Below are positions 31,542 to 41,179 of a stretch of DNA of 64,000 nt, piece after piece. Positions within the stretch are counted from its first letter, which is position 1. Each line of letters begins with the position of its first letter. Under the pieces are notes generated by a model. It was not told the DNA's origin, made no database searches, and was given only the letters and a program-made list of their open reading frames with translations. The DNA is from Semisulcospira habei (lineage: Eukaryota; Mollusca; Gastropoda; Semisulcospiridae). The DNA lies in NCBI GenBank assembly GCA_036245525.1, contig BTPG01000004.1:156214046-156278045 (forward strand). Direction: 5' to 3'. The position numbers and the translations under genes are program-made.

Positions 31542-32705
31542 GACATACGACATTTATTCACCAAGTAAAACGTTACAAGGATTTTTGTGTGACATGGCGA
31601 CAGTAAAATACATCCTCACTTACTACACATGCATTCATCATGACATACACTCAGTCGTCCTGTATACAGCACTAAGATAGATAAACACAATATTACACAT
31701 ATATCAGTCCTATGTCACAATCATGGAATCACGTTGTTCCATGGATGGTGATGAACTGAGTACAGCTTCTGGAAAGAAACTGCATCTGAATCGAGAGGTT
31801 CTGGCTTTCAAAGCACGAAACCGCCGGCCAGAGGGCAGAGGCTTGAAGAGATGATTGGCTGGGTGTGACAGATCGCGAACGATTTTTCCTGCCTTCCGTT
31901 CCATACGTGTTTTGAAGATGGAGGCGACAGATGGAAAGTCGCAGCCAGCTATTTTGGAGGCAGTCTTAACAATGTGCTCGAGCTGGTTCTTTTCTGTTGC
32001 GGTTGTGCTGCCATACCAGACAGTGATAGAGAAGCACAAGGTGCTCTCTATCACCGCGCGGTGGAACTGTGCCATGATACCTCTTGACATACCGAGTTTC
32101 CGCAGCTGTCTCAGAAAGTGGAGACGCTGTTGGCACTTTTTCACAATGGCCGTAGTGTTATTGTCCCAACCCAGATCGCTCGAGATGATGGAGCCGAGAA
32201 ATTTAAACGAGTCGACTTGTTCTATGGTTTCCCCATTGATGACAAGGGGCAGTATAGGGACTTTGATTTGACGAAAGTCAATCACCACCTCTTTTGTCTT
32301 TGAGACATTCAGTTCCAGGTCATTTTCCGAGCACCAGTCGACCATTCTCCGAACCTCGTCTCGATACACAGTTTCATCGGCATCAGACAACAGGCCTTCA
32401 AGGGTGGTATCATCGGAAAATTTCAAAATTTTCACAGACGGGGTTGCGGAGACACAGTCATTTGTGAACAGGGTAAAGAGAAGCGGAGAGAGAACGCATC
32501 CTTGTGGAGCGCCAGTGTTCAGTGTTAACGCGGCAGAGTGTGAATTGTAGAGTCTTACGACCTGAGGACGGTCCAGAAGAAAGTCAAGGATCCAGTGATA
32601 TATGGAGGGGTGAACATTGAGGTTAACGAGTTTGTCGAAAAGCTTGTGAGGGATGAAGGTGTTGAAAGCACTGGAATAGTCAATAAACAAGACTGGCATA
32701 GGTGC
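31538..32705 (-). mobile_element. Rex1-like LINE, 5'-truncated (copy 1)
   Basis: A minus-strand LINE with its 3' end at about 31,538, where acata/gacat repeats form the tail, and a 5' truncation near 32,705. It lies between the endonuclease halves of the Tx1-like LINE. A second copy of the same family spans 39,843-47,683 with two insertions. Boundaries are good to about 10-20 bases. Confidence 0.85.
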
Positions 32706-32732
32706 AACAACCTCACGCCAAACACTGTGCAC
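31710..32732 (-). CDS. Rex1-like reverse transcriptase, C-terminal two thirds
   Basis: An open frame with FIDYSSAFNTFIPHKL, TGAPQGCVLSPLLFTLFTND and the catalytic box FSDDTTLEGLL, then the Rex1-type thumb (KTKEVVIDFRQ, FLGSIISSDLGWDNN, QQRLHFLRQLRKLG) and the C-terminal LPSGRRFRALKARTSRFRCSFFP motif. The first residues at the right edge come from the host LINE. The RT fingers and endonuclease are missing through 5' truncation, so it is non-autonomous. Confidence 0.86.
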   Translation of the reverse strand: MHSVWREVVAPMPVLFIDYSSAFNTFIPHKLFDKLVNLNVHPSIYHWILDFLLDRPQVVRLYNSHSAALTLNTGAPQGCVLSPLLFTLFTNDCVSATPSVKILKFSDDTTLEGLLSDADETVYRDEVRRMVDWCSENDLELNVSKTKEVVIDFRQIKVPILPLVINGETIEQVDSFKFLGSIISSDLGWDNNTTAIVKKCQQRLHFLRQLRKLGMSRGIMAQFHRAVIESTLCFSITVWYGSTTATEKNQLEHIVKTASKIAGCDFPSVASIFKTRMERKAGKIVRDLSHPANHLFKPLPSGRRFRALKARTSRFRCSFFPEAVLSSSPSMEQRDSMIVT

Positions 32733-33558
32733 AGTGAAATACTCTCATCCGCTCACTCCGACCACAGAGCAGTGCTTACAACAATGTCCTTCCATGATTA
32801 CCAAAGGGGACCATCGTACTGGAAATTTAATAACAGTCTTCTTAAATACAAAGCGTACGTTAGTGTCATTAACAACATTATCGAAGAATCCTCTCGCGAT
32901 CAAACAGAGCTCAGCCCGCACACTAAATAGGAAATATGTAAAGTCAGAATCAGAGAACAGTCTATAGCCTATTCAAAGCACATGCAGCAGAAACAAAAAG
33001 ACAATATCAAAATCATGCAAACTAAACTGCAACTCCTAGAAAATGAACTCGCAGGACGTATTGAAAGAACAAGTGAACTTTTATGCTAAACTATACAAAA
33101 ACGACCTTAGTCTTTCAAACAAAAATGACACGTCCTTGTCTGATTTTCTTGGCCCTCACTCCACTCTGCCCACATTAAACGATTTTGACAAAAACAACTG
33201 CGAAGATGCCATCATGGAAAACGAAATAGCTGAAGCCCTCAAATCCATGAAAAATGGCTCAGCGCTGGGATGTGATGGACTCGCAACGGAATTTTACAAA
33301 TGTTTTTGGTCAAAAATAAAACACATGATTATGGACTCCTATTGTTACTCCTTCGAAAGTGGGAACCTATCCCATACCCAAAAGAAAGGAATTATAACAC
33401 TCCTCCATAAAGGCAAAAACCCCATCAAACTGGCGACCAATCTCTCTCCTAAACATTGACTATAAACTACTCGCAAAAACGCTAGCAAGAAGGCTTGGTA
33501 CTGTTATACACAAGCTTATAGCTGAGGACCAGTGCGGCTTTGTAAAAGGCAGAAACAT

Positions 33559-33574
33559 TGAAACAATCGTAACA
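33559..33574. repeat. 16-bp target-site duplication of repeat S2 (right copy 33,958-33,973)
   Basis: tgaaacaatcgtaaca on both sides, exact. Confidence 0.95.
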
Positions 33575-33957
33575 TTGATTGATTGTACATTGCTTAACGT
33601 CCCGACAGCAACAAGGCTTTCTCAGGACGTGCCTGCACTGCTTGTGAAAAAAAAACTAAACAGAAAATTGAATGTATGTCGCCAGCCGGTCAAATACGTT
33701 AAATAAACCTACAACATGGGGCCTAAATAAAGCTAAGACCATTTAGCAACACACATCCAATATCAAGAGCTACAGGCAGTGCAGACAGTAGGGAGAGTTT
33801 TAAAAAGGCAAATACAGGTGAATGGACAAAGGGTAGACAGAAACACATGCCCCAGAATAGAGAGAAAAACCCACCCTGTGGGGCTGACCAGGGTGACCCT
33901 GGGAACTAAAAAATACCTAACCCCACCCAAGTCCCCCAAGGCAGACCCGGGGTGGGG
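33575..33957 (-). repeat. 383-bp SINE-like repeat, copy S2
   Basis: A complete copy with an exact 16-bp duplication, proving target-primed retrotransposition. On the minus strand it ends in a CAAT-type tail. The last ~55 bases (gagaaagcctt...gacgttaagcaa) have the same layout as the last ~60 bases of LINE A2 (gagatggcctt...ggcattaaaccc). It has no open frame. It is either a SINE parasitising that LINE group or a fixed-length internal derivative of a related LINE. No tRNA-like A/B boxes were seen. Confidence 0.85.
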
Positions 33958-34417
33958 TGAAACAATCGTAACAATCGACGACACAGTCAACTATCTGAAT
34001 AAGAAAAGCTCCCAGGAATCTTGGTCGGAATTGACTTTACAAAAGCTTTTGACACTATCTCCAAACAAATCATCAAAGCACTCTCATAGAGCAAACAGAA
34101 AGCTCCATAAACCATTATGGATGGATCTCCGAACCCTTCAGAATCGAGCGAGGAATACGACAAGGATGTCCACTGTCCCCGCCGCTGTTCATCTTAGCAG
34201 TAGAAGTGCTTGCAATAAAGATCAGGGATAGTAACGTAAATGGGATAGCAATCAAGAGAAACCACAATATAGTGCTGATATAAAAATCCAACAGTTTGCA
34301 GACGACACTACACTCTTTCTTAAAGACGGTACTGAGCTGGACAAGATAATCGAGATATTTGATAACTTTGCAAAGATATCTGGCCCCAACATGAACAAGG
34401 AAAAGACAGAAGCAATG

Positions 34418-35081
34418 CATAGCTGCCAACCCTGAGGCAACCAAATTCCGGAGTTGTCGAGACACTTCATAATGATACATTCAGGCACTAGACCTTGGCC
34501 AAAGAATCAAACGATGGGAGGGGGGGAGGGGGGGGGGGGGTAGACACTAGACCTTGGCCGTAAAAAATCAAACGACAGGGGGAAGGGGAGGGGGGGGTAC
34601 TCACGTGCTCTGGCCGAATAATCAAACAAACACAGTGCCAGTGAGCAGCGAAGTTTATGTCTGCCCGGCACATTTTGCGAAAGGCAAAGTATTCGCCCTT
34701 TCTCCATTCATCGAAGCTTGTAGTCTGGATGGAACTTCACCAACCACTTCTGCTTCTTTGGAGGCATGATTTGTGAAAATCGCTCAGCATGTGCTCCAGA
34801 CCGGGGAAAATTCGAAGGAACCGGAACAAACATAGAATGGACGGAAATTTGCTGCGCATGTGTAATCAAGACTGGCTATGTGTCCCCGAAAGCATACGGT
34901 TCAGTACAGCGGCAGGCTTTCAGCGACAGCCTCTTGACCCCGAGTGGTATGTCAAAATGCCTCGAATTTTAAAACAAAGCTGAAAATCTGAAAATCGGGA
35001 AAAATGTACCCAAAAAACGGAAAATCGGGATTTGAAAAAAATCGGGAATTCCCAAAAAAATCGGGAGGGTTGGCAGCTATG
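34418..35081. mobile_element. MITE-like DNA transposon with 16-bp terminal inverted repeats
   Basis: A 664-bp insertion. The ends catagctgccaaccct (34,418-34,433) and agggttggcagctatg (35,066-35,081) are exact inverse complements, flanked by a gcaatg duplication (34,412-34,417; 35,082-35,087). There is no transposase frame. A local duplication of an actagaccttggcc...aatcaaacga unit with G-rich tracts sits at about 34,488-34,600. The superfamily is not assigned; a 6-bp duplication is uncommon. Confidence 0.88.
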
Positions 35082-35302
35082 GCAATGTGGGTAGGAAAAG
35101 ACAAAAACAACGAACATTCTCCCCACGGCATTAAATGGGTAAAACAAATGAAACTTCTTGGCACTTACTTTAACAGCAATGTGAGTGCACAAGAAGTTGA
35201 AGACAACTGGTCAAAAGAAATCGAAAACATGAAAAGGGCAATAAAGCAATGGTCAAAACGAAATTTAAGTATACAAGGTAAAATTGTTGTAGCTAAAACA
35301 TG

Positions 35303-38275
35303 AATTTTTTTTTCTAAAATGTATTTTTGGGAAAAATACTTACCGATGGCATTACTATATGGAATACACTCTATAACCTAACGATTTCAGCCCAAAGTTG
35401 TGTCCCCTACACAACTGGGGAGGAGACACCAGGGATCCAAGTATAGGAGCCTGGATGGCCTCCCCTTACCACCCTAACCCGGCATGCGTGTGGCGAACTC
35501 ACCTCAGTTTCACACTTAGCCAAAAACACTTAGCCAAGGAGGCAAGCGGGGCAGGTGGGAGGGCTATACGAGTAATGCCATCGGTAAGAATTTTTCCAAA
35601 AAAATACATTTTTGAAAAAAAATTCATTTGTTTTTTCAAAATACATTACCGATGACATTACTATATGGAAGAATAGTGAAGAGGAGGAGGGTGCCGACGC
35701 TCAACCTCTTATACCTAACACCCTCCGCCGGCCCACAAGGAGCACTCCCGACGATTTCAGTTAAGAAGTGCCTATGGCCCCTGTGCGCGCGGAGGGAGCG
35801 CTGGGCCACGGAGAAGTCGCCCACCATGGCCAGGGAGTCACACTGGCGGATAGGTCGCAGAGTTAGAAGCGGGCGAAGGTGGAGACTGCACACCCGCCTA
35901 ACGCCGTACCAATGTCTTTAACCGAGCAGTTGCAGGCAAAGGCCACTCTGGGGGCTACTGCTCGTACTTCATGCGCCCGGATTTGTAACCGTCTGTCCCC
36001 GTCCGAGGAGAGGTCTTGGTAGGCCAATGAGCCACCCACCGCAGCCAGGGCGAACTGTCTGGGCCGAGATACCCGGTCTACCTGATGAAGGTGGTAGGTA
36101 GAGGCGGGTAAGCATTAGACGGAGTGGCTGTGAGCGACGCAGGTAATTCTGCAGTGCCCGGACTGGGTCCTGTTGACGCGACCCGTGGGGATGGTCGTCC
36201 CTCTGAACGGACGTAAGGTCAGCGTCTAGGGCGCAGCCGAGGGAGGTCGGCTCTTGGCCTGAAGGACGGGTCGGTGAGAAGCTGCGCTGATGCAACGGCT
36301 CGGACTGCCAACATGCGGGGCGTACCGAGAGCGCATGAAGCTCGCTCACGCGGAAGCCATGGCGAGCGCCAGGAGGAACATGTTTCCGGGTCCGGTCGGA
36401 AAACCGTGCCAAGGGCAGGGGTTCGAAGCGGTCCGTATTTAGCCACATCAGTGCCCAGGTGAGGTCCCACCGAGGCATGAGAGAATAGGAGACAGGACAT
36501 CTGAGTTCCAAATGAGCCAACAGGTCCGAAGGTCTTTGCAAGGGCCGGATCCGAAAGGCCCAGAGTGCGGTAAGTGTGTGTGAACATGGCGCGGTAACCC
36601 TCGACGGTAATAGGTGCTAATCCTTGGTCGTTGAAGAGCCATATGAGGAATCTGCCAGTAGAGGGTAGTGAGACTCGTGGGGGCAAGAGCCGCTGGGCGG
36701 TGCACCACAACTGGAAGACCCTCCACTTGCCTTCGCACATATTCCTGGTAGACAGTCTGAGAGCTGCTGCCATCGCCGGCACAGCCGCATCCGAGAACCT
36801 CTAGCGGCGAGGGCTTGCTGGACAACGTCCAGGCGTAAAGGAGGAGGCGCTCCGGGCATGGGTGGAAGAGAGCCAGGCGGTGCTCGAGCATCGTTGGCGG
36901 GGTGGGGAGCTCTAGGGGCGGGTCCGTTGCTAGAGCGAGCCGATCCGTGGTCCAGCTCTTGGTCCAATTGAAGGGGGCTACCAGGAAGAGAACCACGGAG
37001 CATTCCAGAAGTTTCCGCAGGATCTTCGGCACCAGCACCGACGGGGGGTGGGCATACGATATCAGTCCGTCCCAAGGAAGGAGAGCGCGTCTACCGCCCA
37101 TTCGAGAGGGTCCGGGACTAGAGAGGCAAACAGCGGGAGTTGGATGTTCCACCTGGCGGCAAACAGGTCGACTAGCGGCGTCTCCCATCGCGAGCAGATC
37201 AGGCGATGGATGTCTGGGCGCAGGGACCACTCCGGGAAGTGGCGGGCTCGAAGAGCAAAGCCCCGGTCCTTGCACCAGAGCAGGAAAAAGTAAGGAGGAT
37301 GCACCGGGAGGGTGAGCGAGTGCCCCCTAGTTCTGTATAAAGGCCGCCACTGTCGAGTTGTCTGGTAGACGAGGCCCCCCTGGTTGGTCAGAGTCTCTGG
37401 CCAGGCGCTGAGGGCCATCCCAACTGCTTATAATTCCCAGTTGATGTGACTGTCTGCGAAGTCCCAAGGCCACAGGTCTGAGGCAAAGTCCGGGAACAGG
37501 TGCGCGCCCCAGCCGGACTGGTCGCGTTGGTGCAGAGAGACCACCGGGGCGGAGGGGAGCGCAGGGGCACGCCCGTCGCCAACCACGCGAGATCCGCCCA
37601 CCTCCGAGGTGGGAGCGGGAAGCGGGGTAACAGAATCGGATCCGTCAGGGCGCCAGAAAAGGGGCACCCGCGTAGGAGGAGGTGTAGCTGCCGCGGCGAG
37701 CCTTCTCACTTTGTATCTTCTAGCACCGGCCGAAGGGGAACGAATCCGCTGCCGCGCCGAGCAGTCCCATAAGCGAATCTGCCAAAAGTCCGTAGCACAC
37801 AGTCCGCCGGGAAGTGCTCACCGAACACTCGCTACCCAAGGTCACACAGTCACGAAGGAGAGCACAAGTCACAAGCCGTGTCCAAAGGCCGCAGCCAATG
37901 TAAGGGTACACAGAAAGTCAAGCACCAGGCAGAAGCGCCGGAAGGTGCCACGTCCCACGAAGTACACTCAGCCCTACACAGTAGAATAACCGAGGCAAAG
38001 CCAAGGAAGTTCGAAGAATATCCAAGAACCAGTCGTAACACGGAGCAAGGCTAATGCCCGACCGTACACGGTCGAGCTAAGAGTGAAACTGAGGTGAATT
38101 CGCCACACGCATGCCGGGATAGGGTGGTAAGGGGAGGCCACCCAGGCTCCTATACTTGAATCCCCGGTGTCTCCTCCCCAGTTGTGTAGGGGACACAACT
38201 TTGGGCTGAAATCGTTAGGCTATAGAGTGTATTCCATATAGTAATGCCATCGGTAATGTATTTTGAAAAAACAAA
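35303..38275 (-). mobile_element. DIRS-like element D3, internally deleted
   Basis: Inserted in the C-terminal part of the Tx1-like LINE ORF2 with no target duplication beyond an ambiguous TG. Both terminal repeats are present (about 35,340-35,530 and 38,090-38,250, inverted), as is the internal complementary region (about 35,575-35,670). Inside are recombinase and RNase H remnants. The RT and gag are missing. Its termini differ from D2, so it is a different subfamily. Confidence 0.85.
35800..37710 (-). pseudogene. D3 tyrosine recombinase and RNase H remnants
   Basis: Broken minus-strand frames. From right to left: RNase H pieces (SGWGAHLFPDF, DSHINWEL, FALRARHFPEW; about 37,560-37,200), the overlapping recombinase N-terminus (CEGKWRVFQLW and QGLAPITVEGYRAMF; about 36,740-36,590), and catalytic-domain pieces (RVSELHALS near 36,340 and QNYLRRSQPLR; to about 36,000). 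At least three frameshifts. The RT is deleted. Confidence 0.75.
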
Positions 38276-39418
38276 TGTCTTATCTCTCAGTTTGTGTACA
38301 TCATGTAAGCCATCGGCCTACCGGAGGACATTTTGGCTGCAATTAACCGAGAACTATTTACTTTTATCTGGAAAAAGAAATATAATAATAAAAAAAGCAT
38401 TTGAAAAAGTCAAACGCAAGGTACTTACCCAAGGTACCGAACTCGGAGGTCTCAAGATGATATGAAAACACTCCAAGAAGCTCTGTACCTCACATGGGTC
38501 CCCAAACTCATAAAAGGGGACACAAGCTGCGCTTGGAAGGCATACCCGGTACACATCTTTTCAAAACTATCTAACAACCTGGACATATTGGCAACTCCCT
38601 CAAACCCAATGGACTTAAATGGACTCTCCCCAAACATAGGAAACTTTTGGAAAAATGTCCTCCATGCTTGGTTAAACTTGAGAGCTAAATTTGATGAGAA
38701 CGAGGCAAGAGAACTTTACCTAAACTCCGCTATATGGAATAACTCCAATCTACAATTTAAACGCAAAAGCCTGTACATGAGAGATTGGCTTGCAAAAGGA
38801 TTACACAAGCTCAATGATATACTCAGCGACAGATTCGAAATAATCGCATTTGGCGATCTAGAGGCGCTGGTAGGCCCGGCCCCATATAGAATACTAGAAT
38901 ACAACGCAATGCGTTCTGCAATTCAGCAGGCCTTTGCAAGCAACCGAATTAAACTCTTTGACCACCCAGAACAAAACCCCTCACGCATAACACTAAATGG
39001 CATCACAGTAGACACTCTCGCCGCAAAACACTTTCGAAGATTGCTCACGGAAGAAACACAACCATGCGCGATAAACTTTTGGAACAGAAAGTTACATTTA
39101 TCTATCAACAAGCATCACTGGGAGGCTGTAATCAACGCCACCCGAGAAACCAGACTAAGGGTTCTTCATTGGAAGATCCTTCACAACATCTTCCCCATAA
39201 ACATACTCCTAAAAAAGATGCGGATTGCAAACTCAGACAAATGTAACGCATGCCGTTTAGACCAAACAGACTTTATAGAGCATTTTTTCTTTGCCTGTCC
39301 CAAAACCAAACCCTTATGGCAAATGGTCGAAAAAGAAATCAACGTGCGAACCCAACAACATCTCAAAATAACTGAAACCATTGCCCTCCTGGGGTCGACC
39401 AACAAAACAAGAACCTAA
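38276..39418 (+). pseudogene. Tx1-like LINE ORF2 C-terminal part
   Basis: The sequence resumes the ORF2 thumb/C-terminal region directly after D3, then has an open stretch of 318 codons (38,462-39,418). It includes ALYLTWVPKLI, LRVLHWKILHNIFPINILLKKM and a Cys/His cluster CNACRLDQTDFIEHFFFAC near residue 265-280, as in L1/Tx1 ORF2 proteins. It ends at a stop at 39,418. Its length and composition match the final third of ORF2. Confidence 0.8.
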
Positions 39419-39842
39419 TAAATCATCTCATTATCCTAGCAAAGATGTGCATAAGTAAATTTAGATACGGAAACGCCACTAATATTTGTATGATATTTGA
39501 AAAAGAGCTGATGCTAAGAAACCATTTGATGCCACATTTATAACTGTGAGAGCGCACACACATGATCCTCCCTCTCTCTCTCTCTCTCTAGCGTGCATGT
39601 TATAAAGACAGTAGCAAAAGACAGTAGCAGAGAGTGCATGGCAGTAAACCCACCTTTAATTGCTATATATAGTATACACGTGATCAAGATACCGCAAACA
39701 TCGGGTTTATGTCCATTACTAGTTCATGTAATGTTCACTGTTGCTTTGTGCATGCATCATCAGACTTTTGAAATAAAGTTGACTAGACAAAATGTGAAGA
39801 ATAAATGGGAAGATGATGTCGGAAGGATAAAAGAAGAATTTG
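39419..39842. other. LINE 3' UTR and presumed intron remnant
   Basis: AT-rich and non-coding, with a short CT microsatellite (about 39,570-39,590). The 3' end of the Tx1-like LINE should lie in the first ~120 bases; it could not be fixed. Confidence 0.4.
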
Positions 39843-39872
39843 ACATTGACATTTGACATTTATTCACCAAGT

Positions 39873-39885
39873 AAAATGTTACAAG
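39873..39885. repeat. 13-bp target-site duplication of RTE-2 (right copy 43,443-43,455)
   Basis: aaaatgttacaag on both sides. Rex1-like copy 1 has the single uninterrupted version (aaaacgttacaagg near 31,578). Confidence 0.95.
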
Positions 39886-40855
39886 CAGTTTTCAGTTGTT
39901 CCCAAAGTGTTTCAGGGGAGGAGTCTACTGGGTCCGCTGTGTCTTTGAGCCTGCGCTGTAAATCTGTCTGAAAGGCAGCTTTCACATCGTCACGCTGAAG
40001 GCTGGCAACATCAAGCTTTTTCTTGGGGGGCCCCCATTTCTTGGGTTTTGGCTTGAAGTGGAGCCTGAGTTTGCAGCGGACAAGGCGGTGGTCAGTGTGG
40101 CACTCTGCGCTGGGCATCACTCTGGTGAGGAGGACGTCACTGCGGTCCCTCTGACGCACTAGGACATAGTCGATAAGGTGCCAGTGCTTGGAGCGAGGAT
40201 GCATCCAGGTGGTCTTTCGACTGTCCTTTTGCTGAAAAGTAGTGTTGGTGATGACCAGTTGCTGCTCCGCACAGAACTCCAATAGTAGGCGGCCATTGTC
40301 ATTGCAGTTCCCCACGCCATGCTTGCCGAGGACTCCTTTCCAGGCTTCAGAGTCCTGGCCCACTCTGGCGTTGAAGTCGCCAAGGATGATGACTTTGTCG
40401 TCTGCAGGGGTACTCTGTAGGAGGCTGCGCAGGTCAGTGTAAAACTTGTCCTTTTCAGCAGGCTCTGCCAGGAGGGTTGGGGAGTACACACTGAGAAGGG
40501 TGACGTGCTGCTGGTGTCTCAGTGGGAGGCGCATGGACATGATGCGGTCTGAGTGGCCCGTTGGTAGGTTTTCCAGCTTAGTCGCAATGGATGTCTTGAC
40601 CATGAAACCCACGCCTGAAAGCCGTCTTTCTGATGCAGGCCTGCCTGACCAGTAGAGGGTGTACCCAGCACCAAGTTCTTGGAGGCTGCCTTCGTCCGGA
40701 AGGCGTACTTCGCTGAGCGCGGCGATGTCGATGTTTAACCTCCGCAATTCATGGGCAATGAGGGCGGAGCGACGTTCAGGGCGTCTGCTGTCTGCTTTGT
40801 CGAGCATGGTTCGGACGTTCCAGCATGCTACGTTGAGTCCGGTCGTGGTCGTCAT
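39886..40855 (-). CDS. RTE-2 AP-type endonuclease (inverted 5' segment)
   Basis: An open frame of about 320 codons starting at an ATG at 40,855. Motifs are NVACWNVRTM, ALSEVRLPDEG, SVYSP, ILGDFNARVG, HLIDYVLV and the catalytic end TDHRLVRCKL: a complete APE-like nuclease that nicks the target. Its downstream end is cut at the inversion breakpoint, and the last few codons (to 39,860) come from the host LINE and target duplication. Upstream sequence to about 41,168 is the element's 5' UTR, also inverted. Confidence 0.9.
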
Positions 40856-41179
40856 GAGAGTGGATCCGTTATTCTTTCTTGTTTTTTGACCGCAGGAGAA
40901 GATGCCCGTTGACCGCGGCTAGCCAACTGGGGTTGTGAGGGGACGAGCTTTGGTTAGGCCACCTTTTCTAGGCCCCTCTCCGTGTGGAGCAAGCAGTGCT
41001 GTCCCTAGAGAAGGCTGCTTGGTCGTTCAGGGTGTGCCGAGTGATGTTGTCATCCCCAGGTCAACATCAAGCGACCAATATCCTGAACCGCCTGCATGCA
41101 GGTTTGAGACTGCGGCTTCCAGTGACATCTTTCACCTGCCGTTTCGCCCCTCGCCCGTCACTACAGGACTGCAGAAGTC

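Larger units (their letters stand above)
33043..34417 (+). pseudogene. Tx1-like LINE reverse transcriptase, decayed and interrupted
   Basis: The start (33,043-33,459) has ENEIAEALKSMKNGSALGCDGL and a KKGIITLLHKGKN motif. After a frame change DQCGFVKGRNIE is readable up to the 383-bp repeat at 33,575. Beyond it, in changing frames, are a catalytic-A-like box, [17 protein letters not shown] (about 34,140-34,190) and QQFADDTTLFLKDG (about 34,290). The frame then runs into the MITE at 34,418. Several indels are independent of the insertions. Confidence 0.8.
20440..39540 (+). mobile_element. Tx1/L1-like LINE, exploded by five later insertions
   Basis: Plus-strand pieces at about 20,440-20,745, 29,901-31,541, 32,706-33,574, 33,958-34,417, 35,082-35,302 and 38,276 to about 39,540 form one LINE in order: ORF1, endonuclease, RT, C-terminal zinc-binding region. 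The segments are separated by LINE A2, a Rex1-like LINE, a 383-bp repeat, a MITE and DIRS D3. At most junctions the flanks are duplicated or directly contiguous. The RT resembles the L1/Tx1 group (SMKNGSALGCDGLATEFYK type). The outer boundaries are approximate, and no outer target duplication could be identified. Confidence 0.85.

Noticed and set aside
32392..32408. ttcaagggtggtatc in the Rex1-like RT resembles the arm of hairpin family 1.
   Set aside because: It is ordinary coding sequence for the FSDDTTLEGLL box, has no complementary second arm, and differs after 12 bases.
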